Source: Atopobiaceae bacterium
GTDB taxonomy: Bacteria; Actinomycetota; Coriobacteriia; Coriobacteriales; Atopobiaceae
DNA: 64,000 bases
Direction of reading: 5' to 3'
NCBI GenBank assembly: GCA_022482785.1
Contig: JAKVON010000012.1
Location: 1 to 64,000 of the forward strand
Shown here: positions 33,732-41,646 of the stretch, one piece after another
Position numbering within the stretch: the first letter of the stretch is position 1
Layout of the letters: every line of letters begins with the position of its first letter
The notes under the pieces: generated by a model
Databases searched by the model: none
Seen by the model: only the letters and a program-made list of their open reading frames with translations
Told to the model about the DNA's origin: nothing
Position numbers and translations under genes: made by a program

Positions 33732-34861
33732 AGACGTCCGGTCCCGGAAGGATGCGCTGGCCTCCCGTCGGCAGGACGACGCTTCTCATCTCCTCCTGCC
33801 GGGCGCGGAAGTCGGCGGTCTGGATTCGCATGCGCTTGCCGGTGACCGCCGCGATCTCCCTGGCAATCTCCTCGCACCCGCTAGCGGTGCGAATCTGGCC
33901 ATTCGTCACGGTGATGACGGTCCACCCCATCCCGACCAGCGCGTTTCGTCTCTTCGCGTCGCGGTTGATCCTCTCCGAGCCCACATGCCATCGGTCGCTG
34001 TCGTATTCCAGCGCGAGCCTCTTCTCGGGAAGCGCGAGGTCGAGCGAATAGCATTCGAACTCCGAGAGCTCGCATGCCTTCCTGTCCTGGTATTCGGGCT
34101 TCGGTATCCGGTAGTTGTGCAGCGGGTGACCAAGGCCGTACCCGCCGAGGCAGGTAGGCCCAAAGAGCAGCATCTTCATGGCGGTCTCCATATGCGACGC
34201 CGAGCCGTCGCCGGCATAGCCGAGGGCGCGCAGGGCAAGGTTTCTGCCAGGAAGGCCGCGCGCGCCCTCGGCGAAGGTCCTGAGCTCGGCGATCGAGCTC
34301 AGCGGGCTTCTCTTCCGGAACTCGCCTGGGGCCTCGCCGCCGGTCTGCCACATCGTGTAGGTGCCGCAGATCCCGTAGGCGAGTCGAACCAGCTCGAGGA
34401 GGGCGAGGCGCCGTGCGCGGCGGCGGTCCTCCTCGACTGCGGACGACGTGCTGCCTGATCCCGCCCCGTGCCTCCTCCTGGGCCCGGCTTGGTCGAAGGC
34501 GATGGAACGGGGGAGGGAGGACGCAAGCAGGAGGAAGGCGAACGGGGGCATGCAGAGGTAGACGTCGGCATCCGCCTGCATGACCCCTCCGGAGGGGACG
34601 GGGCCTGTGCAGGCGTGGTAGCTCAGGCCATGGATCCTGCCCCGCAGCTCCCTGGACGAGACGACGACGTCAATGGCTCCGATGCCGTCGACCGGCATGC
34701 CGAGCCGCCATGCAAGCGCGAGGAAGTCCCTCGCGTCCTGGGCGCTCGTCCACCAGGGAGGAACCCTCGAGATGGCGGCTGGCTGCCAGTCCTTGGGCGA
34801 CCTCCGGTCCGGCGGAGTCGAAGAGGCGGAGGCTCGTGGTATGTCCGATAAGAATTGGCAT
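33718..34861 (-). CDS. DUF559/AbiEi-like protein, paralogue 3 of 3 (frameshifted, repeat-associated)
   Basis: The true start is ATG 34861: MPILIGHTTSLRLFDSAG aligns with MSIYVTYDTALRFWDLL of the paralogues and sits at the same distance from the promoter. One extra base at about 34800-34815 shifts the frame; corrected length is 380 residues. The body aligns with the others (YHACTGPVPSGGVMQADADVYLC, YSLDLALP, ALEYDSD, MGWTVITVTNGQI), but has an insert of charged residues in the middle. Its C-terminus is extended by about 15 residues encoded by repeat A2. It is the most diverged of the three and may be decaying, or the shift may be a sequencing error. Confidence 0.7.
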
Positions 34862-34880
34862 GGGTGTACCCTACCAGGGC

Positions 34881-34889
34881 GTTCCAACA
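34881..34889 (-). promoter_or_regulatory. Extended -10 promoter of DUF559-like gene 3
   Basis: TGTTGGAAC on the minus strand, ending 19 bases before ATG 34861. Conservation of this spacing in all three paralogues supports both the promoter and the start codon. The rest of the gap up to 35123 has a small hairpin (CCGTGG/CCACGG near 34994-35012) but nothing else recognised. Confidence 0.5.
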
Positions 34890-35123
34890 GCAAATCGGCT
34901 CTTTGCAGTCAGTTCCCTACAAGATCGGCAGCTCGCCTGATGGAGGGCCTGTCGCGCGATGTGCGGAGTCCCCTAGAATCACGAAACGACCATGCCGTGG
35001 ATTTGGCCACGGCGACGGGCGGCAGGAAGGGCGAGGCCAACGGTTCGCCGCATGAGGGGGCGCGTGGGCTCTGGTTGACCGATAATGGGTGTGGAAAACC
35101 ACCTGCTGTCACAAGGGAGCCAC

Positions 35124-35610
35124 ATGAGAAACGCCGTCGTCTACTACTCGCTCACGGGCGATTGCGCCCTCGCCGCGCGCATGCTCTCGGAGGGGCTCGG
35201 CACGGATCCAGTCGAGCTCGTCTGCACCAAGCCCTACCCGGCCAAGGGGCCGGGCAAGTTCCTCGTGGGAGGGGCCGCCGCGAGCGCCAACGCCACGCCG
35301 GAGCTCGGTCCCCGTGAGCTTCGACGCCGCAGCCTGCGACCTCGTGTTCCTCGTCGTGCCCGTCTGGGCGGGGAAGCCGGCGGCCGCATTCAACACCTTC
35401 CTGCGCGACCACGACCTCGAGGGCAAGCGGGTCGCCTACGTCATCTCCTCGATGAGCGGCAACGCCGACAGGTGCGCGGCAGACCTCGACGCCAAGGCCA
35501 AGGGCGCCCGGCGCGTGGGGATGCTCAGCCTGGTGAGCCCGCAGAAGATGGACCCCGAGGAGCTCGACGCCACGCTCGCCTCGTTCGCGCGGGAGGTGGG
35601 TGCCGCATGA
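35124..35610 (+). CDS. Flavodoxin-like protein (single-base frameshift)
   Basis: The N-terminus MRNAVVYYSLTGDCALAARML has the FMN phosphate loop of flavodoxins (S-x-T-G). The frame is lost at about 35310, where ctcggtcccc is found and ctcgtcccc would give LVPVSFDAAACDLVFLVVPVWAGKPAAAFNTFL. Corrected length is 161 residues. Small electron carrier or flavodoxin-type oxidoreductase. AAGGGAGC is the ribosome site. The stop overlaps the start of the HAD gene (ATGA). Confidence 0.8.
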
Positions 35611-36401
35611 GCTGGAACAACCCGCAGGGCATCAAGGCCGCCTTCTTCGATGCGGACGGCACGCTCGTGAGCTTCAACACCCATGCGGTCCCCGAATCGA
35701 CCAAGCTCGCCCTCAGACGGCTGCGGCAGGCCGGCATCCACACCTTCCTGGCCACGGGCCGCGCCGGCTACCAGCTGGCCCCCGTCGCCGGCTGCGACTT
35801 CGAGGGCTGCGTCACCTTCAACGGCCAGTACTGCTACGCGGGCGGCCGCGTCATCCACAGCCGCCCCCTCGACAGAGATGACGTCGCGACGGTGGTCAAC
35901 CAGGTGAATGCTGGCCTTTACCAGGCGCTCTTCATGGAGCTCGACGGCTGCTACGTGAGCGCCCACGACGAGCGCGTGCTCGAGGCCGAGCGCGTCGCGG
36001 ACGTCGTGCTCCCCGACGGGGACATCTCCCAGGCCCTGGAGCACGACGTCTACCAGCTGAACGTGTTCTTCGAGCCCGAGCGCGACGACCTCCTCCTGAG
36101 GACGACGAACAACCTCAAGATGACGCGCTGGACGCCGAACTTCGCCGACGTCATGCCCAAGCACGGCGGCAAGGCGAAGGGCGTGCGCACGATGCTCGAG
36201 AGCTACGGGCTCTCGCCCGACGAGGCCGTAGCGTTCGGCGACGGCGGCAACGACCTCTCCATGTTCGGCGTGGTGGGGACCAGCGTGGCCATGGGCAACG
36301 GCAACCCGGACGTCAAGGAGCAGGCCGACTACGTGACCGACGACGTCGATCACGACGGCATCTACAACGCCTGCGTGAACATGGGGCTGTTCGAGGGATA
36401 G
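35607..36401 (+). CDS. HAD-superfamily phosphatase (Cof type)
   Basis: 264 residues. Motif I FFDADGTLVSF holds the nucleophile Asp; motif II is FLATGR; motif III Lys is in KHGGKAKGV; motif IV is AFGDGGNDLSM. A C2 cap domain lies between. Cof-type enzymes dephosphorylate sugar phosphates or similar small molecules. Translationally coupled to the flavodoxin gene. Confidence 0.9.
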   Translation: MSWNNPQGIKAAFFDADGTLVSFNTHAVPESTKLALRRLRQAGIHTFLATGRAGYQLAPVAGCDFEGCVTFNGQYCYAGGRVIHSRPLDRDDVATVVNQVNAGLYQALFMELDGCYVSAHDERVLEAERVADVVLPDGDISQALEHDVYQLNVFFEPERDDLLLRTTNNLKMTRWTPNFADVMPKHGGKAKGVRTMLESYGLSPDEAVAFGDGGNDLSMFGVVGTSVAMGNGNPDVKEQADYVTDDVDHDGIYNACVNMGLFEG

Positions 36402-36430
36402 GAAAGCACGCGTCGACGATGGGAGTGTCC

Positions 36431-37063
36431 ATGGATTCAGAGCTGGTACTTGCCGAGGCCGTCTCGCTCTGCGAGGTCGAGAACGGCCTCGACGACTTCG
36501 ACCGCCTCGTACGCTCCTGCAGGAGCTACCGCCGATTCGACGAGGGCGACCCGGTCGCGCCTGGCCTGCTCGTGACCCTCGTCAACCTCGCGCGGCGCAC
36601 GTCCTCCGCCGCCAACCGCCAGCCGCTGCGCTATCGCGTGGTGAGCGACGCCCCCGAGCGTGACGCGATCTTCCCCCTGCTCGGCTGGGCGGGCGCGCTC
36701 AAGGATTGGGACGGCCCCGAGGAGGGGGAGCGCCCCTCCGGCTACATCGTGGCGTGCGCCTCCGGCCCCGTCTCCTCGCTTACCAACATCGACCTGGGAA
36801 TCTCCTCCCAGACCATCCTCCTGGCCGCCACGGAGGCCGGCTATGGCGGCTGCATGCTCAAGAACTTCAAGCCGGAGAAGGTCGCCGCCGCCCTCGGCCT
36901 TCCGGAGGGCATCGAGCCGCTGCTCGTGATCGCCCTGGGCACCCCCGCGGAGAAGGTCGTGCTCGAGCCGGCGTCCGGCGCCCCCGACGGCCTCAACTAC
37001 TGGCGCACGCCCGACGGCGTGCATCACGTGCCCAAGCTCGCCCTCGAGGACGTGCTGCTGTAG
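36431..37063 (+). CDS. Nitroreductase-family protein
   Basis: 210 residues from ATG 36431 (GGGAG seven bases upstream); ATG 36419 is an alternative. The family pattern is clear: RSCRSYRRFDEGDPV, then RRTSSAANRQPLRYRVV, ending with LGISSQTILLAATEAGYGGCML and VIALGTPAEK. FMN-dependent NAD(P)H oxidoreductase, substrate unknown. It lies 66 bases upstream of leuA. Confidence 0.88.
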   Translation: MDSELVLAEAVSLCEVENGLDDFDRLVRSCRSYRRFDEGDPVAPGLLVTLVNLARRTSSAANRQPLRYRVVSDAPERDAIFPLLGWAGALKDWDGPEEGERPSGYIVACASGPVSSLTNIDLGISSQTILLAATEAGYGGCMLKNFKPEKVAAALGLPEGIEPLLVIALGTPAEKVVLEPASGAPDGLNYWRTPDGVHHVPKLALEDVLL

Positions 37064-37093
37064 GTCTGCCTCGCGCGGCCGGCCCCGCACTCC

Positions 37094-37099
37094 TATGAT
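37094..37099 (+). promoter_or_regulatory. Possible -10 of the leu operon
   Basis: TATGAT in the 66-bp gap before leuA. No good -35 and no leader peptide, T-box or attenuator was recognised, so regulation by leucine is not visible here. Confidence 0.25.
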
Positions 37100-37129
37100 G
37101 GACGCACACACCAACGGGGAGGCATCGCC

Positions 37130-38665
37130 ATGACCCGAAAGATCGCCATCTTCGACACCACCCTGCGCGACGGGGAGCAGTCGCCCGGCGCGAGCATGAA
37201 CACCCAGGAGAAGCTCATCGTGGCGCGCGAGCTCGTGCGGATGGGCGTCGACGTCATCGAGGCGGGGTTCCCCATCTCGAGCCCCGGCGACTTCAAGAGC
37301 GTCGCCGCCATCGCCCGCGCCGTCGACGACGGGGCCGTCGTGTGCGCCCTCACCAGGGCCGTCGACACCGACATCGACACCGCCGCCGAGGCGCTTGCCG
37401 GCGCGAGGCGGCCCCGCATCCACACCGGCCTGGGGGTCTCGCCCTCGCACCTGCACGAGAAGCTCCGCATGAGCGAGGACGAGTGCCTTGAGCGGGCGGT
37501 GGCCTGCGTGAGGCGCGCGCGTCGCCACGTGGACGACGTCGAGTTCTATGCGGAGGACGCCGGCCGCTCCGACCAGGAGTTCCTCGTCCGCATCGTGCAG
37601 GCGGTCGTGGATGCCGGGGCGACCGTGGTCAACATCCCCGACACCACGGGATACCTGCTCCCCTGGGCCTACGGGGCCCGCTTCGCGGACCTCCTCGAGC
37701 GCGTCGACGGCATCGAGGACGTCACGCTTGCCTGCCACACCCACGACGACCTGGGCATGGCCACGGCCTCGGCCCTCGAGGCCGTGCGCTGCGGGGCGAC
37801 CCAGGTGGAGTGCACCGTGAACGGCATCGGCGAGCGGGCCGGGAACAGCTCGCTCGAGGAGGTCGTCATGGCGATTCGCATGCACGGCCCCGAGGTCGAC
37901 GCGCACACCGACATCGACCCGCACGAGCTCACGCGCGCCTCGCGCCTCGTGAGCTCCATCACGGGCATCGGCGTCCCCCCCAACAAGGCCGTCGTGGGCG
38001 CCAACGCCTTCGCGCACTCCTCGGGCATCCACCAGGACGGCGTGCTCAAGGCCCGCGACACCTACGAGATCATCGACCCTGCCGTCGTGGGCGCCGACCG
38101 GACGAAGCTGGTGCTCACCGCCCGCTCGGGCCATGCCGCCCTGCGCCATCGCTACGCCGAGCTCGGCCTGGTCTTTCCCGAGGGCGAGTTCGATCAGATC
38201 TACCAGGCCTTCCTCGAGGTCGCCGACAAGAAGAAGGAGGTCTACGACGAGGACCTCGAATCCATCGCGAGCGAGTTCGAGCGCTCCGTCGCCGCCATCT
38301 GGAAGCTCAAGGCCGTCCAGATATCGTGTGGCTTCCCCCTCACGCCCACGGCCACCGTCACGCTGGTCGACGAGGACGGCAACACCACGACGGCCTGCGC
38401 CTACGGCACCGGTCCCATCGACGCCGCCTACGAGGCCGTGAACGGGATCGTCCAGCTCGACTACGACCTCGACGAGTTCAGCATCAAGTCCGCGACGCGC
38501 GGGGTCGACGCGCTCGGCGAGGTCACCCTGCGCATCGCGAACGCCTCGGGCGAGGTCTTCACCGGCCGCGGCTCCGACAACGACATCATCGTCGCCTCGA
38601 CCAAGGCCTACCTCAACGCGATCAACCGGCTGCTCACGGCCGAGCGCGAGGATTCCGGGGAGTAG
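37130..38665 (+). CDS. leuA: 2-isopropylmalate synthase
   Basis: 511 residues, bacterial length. First step of leucine synthesis: condenses acetyl-CoA with 2-oxoisovalerate. Catalytic motifs: FDTTLRDGEQSPGASM at the N-terminus, CHTHDDLGMATA, NGIGERAGN, then HSSGIHQDGVLK. The C-terminal ~120 residues form the LeuA dimer domain for leucine feedback (PIDAAYEAVNGIV, TGRGSDNDIIVASTKAYLNAINRLL). First gene of a compact leuACDB operon. Confidence 0.96.
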   Translation: MTRKIAIFDTTLRDGEQSPGASMNTQEKLIVARELVRMGVDVIEAGFPISSPGDFKSVAAIARAVDDGAVVCALTRAVDTDIDTAAEALAGARRPRIHTGLGVSPSHLHEKLRMSEDECLERAVACVRRARRHVDDVEFYAEDAGRSDQEFLVRIVQAVVDAGATVVNIPDTTGYLLPWAYGARFADLLERVDGIEDVTLACHTHDDLGMATASALEAVRCGATQVECTVNGIGERAGNSSLEEVVMAIRMHGPEVDAHTDIDPHELTRASRLVSSITGIGVPPNKAVVGANAFAHSSGIHQDGVLKARDTYEIIDPAVVGADRTKLVLTARSGHAALRHRYAELGLVFPEGEFDQIYQAFLEVADKKKEVYDEDLESIASEFERSVAAIWKLKAVQISCGFPLTPTATVTLVDEDGNTTTACAYGTGPIDAAYEAVNGIVQLDYDLDEFSIKSATRGVDALGEVTLRIANASGEVFTGRGSDNDIIVASTKAYLNAINRLLTAEREDSGE

Positions 38666-38674
38666 GGAGGGCCC

Positions 38675-39943
38675 ATGACGCGTCCCATGACCATGGCAGA
38701 GAGGATGCTCGCCGCCCACGCGGGCCTCGACGAGGTCGTGCCCGGCCAGCTGGTGGAGTGCGACGTCGACCTCGTGCTCGCCAACGACGTCACGGCGCCC
38801 ATGGCGCTGAGGACGTTTCGCGAGCTGGGGGCCACGAGGGTGTTCGACCGCGACCGCGTCTGCCTCGTGCCCGACCACTACGTCCCCAACAAGGACATCC
38901 GCTCCGCCGAGCAGGCCAAGCTCGTGCGCGACTTCGCCCACGAGCAGGGCGTCTCCCACTACTGGGAGGCCGGCCGGGCGGGCATCGAGCACGCCCTGCT
39001 CCCCGAGCAGGGCGTCGTGGGCCCGGGCGACCTCGTGATCGGCGCCGACTCGCACACCTGCACCTACGGGGCGCTCGGGGCCTTCGCCACCGGGGTCGGC
39101 TCCACGGACGCCGGCGTGGCGCTCGCCACCGGCCGGGCGTGGTTCAAGGTCCCCGAGACCGTGCGCGTCGAGGTCACGGGGGCCTTGGCGGCAGGCGTCT
39201 GCGCCAAGGACGTCATCCTGCACGTCATCGGCCTCCTCGGGGTCGACGGCGCGCTCTACCAGTCGATCGAGTTCGCCGGCTCGGCGATGCGCGCCCTGTC
39301 AATGGAGGGGCGCATGACGGTGTCGAACATGGCCGTCGAGGCGGGCGCCAAGGCGGGCCTCTTCGAGGTGGACGACGTGGCGCGCGAATGGCTGTCCGGC
39401 CGCTGCGAGCGTCCGTACGTCGAGGTCCATCCGGACGCGGACGCCGCCTGCGCGCGGCGCGTCGCGATCGACGCCGCCGACGTCGTGCCCTGCGTTGCCT
39501 GGCCGCACCTGCCGAGCAACGTGCGGCCGGCGGCGGATTCGCGTGACGTCGCCATCGATCAGGCGCTCATCGGCAGCTGCACCAATGGGCGCATCGAGGA
39601 CCTCCGCGTCGCAGCGTCCGTCCTCGCCGGCAGGCGGGTCGCCCCCGGGGTGCGCTGCATCGTCATCCCCGCCACCCCGGCCATCTCGCGCCAATGCATG
39701 GACGAGGGCCTCGCCGCGGTCTTCCTCGACGCCGGCTGCGTGCTCTCCACGCCCACGTGCGGGCCGTGCCTGGGCGGGCACATGGGGGTCCTCGCGGCGG
39801 GGGAGCGCTGCGTCTCGACGACCAACCGCAACTTCGTCGGACGGATGGGCGACCCTGCGAGCGAGGTCTACCTGGCGGGGCCCGCCGTGGCCGCCGCCAG
39901 TGCCGTGGCCGGCCACATCGCGCTTCCGGACGACTTGGACTAG
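38675..39943 (+). CDS. leuC: 3-isopropylmalate dehydratase large subunit
   Basis: 422 residues, the shorter LeuC type. An aconitase-family [4Fe-4S] enzyme that isomerises 2- to 3-isopropylmalate with LeuD. Motifs: VIGADSHTCTYGALGAF, IGSCTNGRIEDL and PTCGPCLGGHMG, containing the three cluster cysteines. Starts 9 bases after leuA with GGGAGGGCCC upstream. Confidence 0.95.
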   Translation: MTRPMTMAERMLAAHAGLDEVVPGQLVECDVDLVLANDVTAPMALRTFRELGATRVFDRDRVCLVPDHYVPNKDIRSAEQAKLVRDFAHEQGVSHYWEAGRAGIEHALLPEQGVVGPGDLVIGADSHTCTYGALGAFATGVGSTDAGVALATGRAWFKVPETVRVEVTGALAAGVCAKDVILHVIGLLGVDGALYQSIEFAGSAMRALSMEGRMTVSNMAVEAGAKAGLFEVDDVAREWLSGRCERPYVEVHPDADAACARRVAIDAADVVPCVAWPHLPSNVRPAADSRDVAIDQALIGSCTNGRIEDLRVAASVLAGRRVAPGVRCIVIPATPAISRQCMDEGLAAVFLDAGCVLSTPTCGPCLGGHMGVLAAGERCVSTTNRNFVGRMGDPASEVYLAGPAVAAASAVAGHIALPDDLD

Positions 39944-39952
39944 GGGGCAGCC

Positions 39953-40462
39953 ATGAGGTTCGAGGGAACGGTCTTCCGCTACGGTCGCGACGTCGACACC
40001 GACGTCATCATCCCCGCGCGCTACCTCAACTCGTCAGATCCGTCCGTCCTCGCCAGGCACGCAATGGAGGACCTCGACCCGACGTTCGTCTCGCGGGTGA
40101 GGCCCGGCGACGTCATCGTCGCCGGGGAGAACTTCGGCTGCGGATCGAGCCGCGAGCATGCCCCCGTGGCGCTCAAGGCCGCCGGCGTCTCGTGCGTGAT
40201 CGCGAGCAGCTTCGCCCGCATCTTCTACCGCAACGCCATCAACACGGGGCTGGCCATCCTCGAGTGCCCCGAGGCCGTCGAGGCCATCTCCGACGGGGAC
40301 GTGGTCTCGGTCGACACCGACGACGGCTCCATCCGCGACGAGACCACCGGCGCGTCCTTCTCCGCTCAGCCGTTCCCTCCCTTCGTCGCCCAGATCATCC
40401 AGGCGGGCGGCCTGGTCGAGCGCACGCGCCGCCAGCTGGCCGAGCGGGGAGGGCGCGCATGA
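39953..40462 (+). CDS. leuD: 3-isopropylmalate dehydratase small subunit
   Basis: 169 residues, the short LeuD type that pairs with this LeuC. Motifs [13 protein letters not shown] and [14 protein letters not shown] are diagnostic of the swivelling domain. The stop overlaps the leuB start (ATGA). Confidence 0.95.
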   Translation: MRFEGTVFRYGRDVDTDVIIPARYLNSSDPSVLARHAMEDLDPTFVSRVRPGDVIVAGENFGCGSSREHAPVALKAAGVSCVIASSFARIFYRNAINTGLAILECPEAVEAISDGDVVSVDTDDGSIRDETTGASFSAQPFPPFVAQIIQAGGLVERTRRQLAERGGRA

Positions 40463-41586
40463 GGGGCTATCGGGTCTGCACCCTGCCGGGAGACGGCATC
40501 GGGCCGGAGATCATGGCCGAGGCGAAGAAGGTGCTCGCCGCCGTCGGCCGGTCGGAGGGCGTCTCGTTCTCCTGCGAGGACCATCCCATCGGCGGCTGCG
40601 CCATCGACGCCGCGACGGCCTCGGGCCTCGAGCCCACGGCGCTCCCGGCCTCCACGCTCGACGCGGCCGCGTCGTCGGACGCCGTCCTGCTCGCTGCCGT
40701 GGGGGGCCCGCGGTGGGACGGGGCGGGCCCCCGCTCCCCGCGGCCCGAGCAGGGGCTCCTCGAGATCCGCAAGGCCCTCGGCCTGCACGTCAACCTCCGC
40801 CCCGTGCGGGCCTACCAGGCCCTCGCGGACGCCTCGCCGCTTCGCCCCGAGCTGCTCGAGGGGGTCGACCTGCTGATCGTCCGCGAGCTCACCGGCGGCC
40901 TCTACTTCGGGAGGCGCGAGCGCAGGGAGGGCGTGGCAGGGGCGGGCCTCGACGGCGCGCCGGGCGCCTTCGCCTCCGACTGCTGCGAGTACTCCGAGGG
41001 CGAGATCGAGCGCGTCGTCCGCTGGGCCTACGAGGCCGCCTCGAGGAGGCCGGGCCACTCGGTCACCTCGGTCGACAAGGCCAACGTGCTCGAGACGAGC
41101 CGGCTCTGGCGCTCCGTCGCGCATCGCGTGGCGGCGGAGTACCCCCGGGTCGAGTCCGCGGACATGCTGGTCGACAGCTGCGCCATGCAGCTCGTGGCCG
41201 ATCCCGCCCGCTTCGACGTCATCGTGTGCGAGAACACCTTCGGCGACATCCTCTCCGACGAGGCCTCCATGCTCGCGGGCTCGCTCGGCATGCTCGCCTC
41301 GGCCTCGATCGGCGAGGGCACCTCGCTCTACGAGCCCTGCCACGGCTCGGCCCCCGAGCTCGCCGGCAAGGGCGTCGCCAACCCCCTCGCCCAGGTCCTC
41401 TCGGTCGCGCTCATGCTGCGCCATTCCTTCGGCATGGACGGCGCGGCGGAGCGCGTCGAGCGAGCCGTCGAGGCGACGCTCGACGACGGCTGGCGCACGC
41501 CCGACATCGCCGGCCGCGCCACGCCCCCGGAAAGGGTGCTCGGCACCTCGGCCATGGGCGACAGGGTGGTCGAGCGGCTCGGGTAG
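40459..41586 (+). CDS. leuB: 3-isopropylmalate dehydrogenase
   Basis: 375 residues. NAD-dependent oxidative decarboxylation of 3-isopropylmalate. Motifs: LPGDGIGPEIM, VNLRPVRAY, RELTGGLYFG, TSVDKANVLETSRLWR, and the metal-binding ENTFGDILSDEASMLAGSLG. It completes the leuACDB set, so the window encodes all the dedicated leucine steps from 2-oxoisovalerate apart from the final transaminase. Confidence 0.95.
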   Translation: MRGYRVCTLPGDGIGPEIMAEAKKVLAAVGRSEGVSFSCEDHPIGGCAIDAATASGLEPTALPASTLDAAASSDAVLLAAVGGPRWDGAGPRSPRPEQGLLEIRKALGLHVNLRPVRAYQALADASPLRPELLEGVDLLIVRELTGGLYFGRRERREGVAGAGLDGAPGAFASDCCEYSEGEIERVVRWAYEAASRRPGHSVTSVDKANVLETSRLWRSVAHRVAAEYPRVESADMLVDSCAMQLVADPARFDVIVCENTFGDILSDEASMLAGSLGMLASASIGEGTSLYEPCHGSAPELAGKGVANPLAQVLSVALMLRHSFGMDGAAERVERAVEATLDDGWRTPDIAGRATPPERVLGTSAMGDRVVERLG

Positions 41587-41630
41587 CATCGGCTCGTATA
41601 CAATCAGTGGGAGCCATCGCTGGCCGATGC
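41586..41630 (+). promoter_or_regulatory. Promoter and inverted repeat upstream of the P-type ATPase pair
   Basis: A -10 (TACAAT, 41599-41604) is bracketed by perfect 8-bp arms GCATCGGC (41586-41593) and GCCGATGC (41623-41630). The arms span the promoter, so an operator is more likely than an RNA hairpin. No regulator was identified. Confidence 0.35.
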
Positions 41631-41646
41631 GGGAGGAGGGGAATCC

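Noticed and set aside
34862-35123. Riboswitch ahead of the flavodoxin gene
   Set aside because: A small hairpin exists but no FMN-riboswitch consensus or other known aptamer was recognised.
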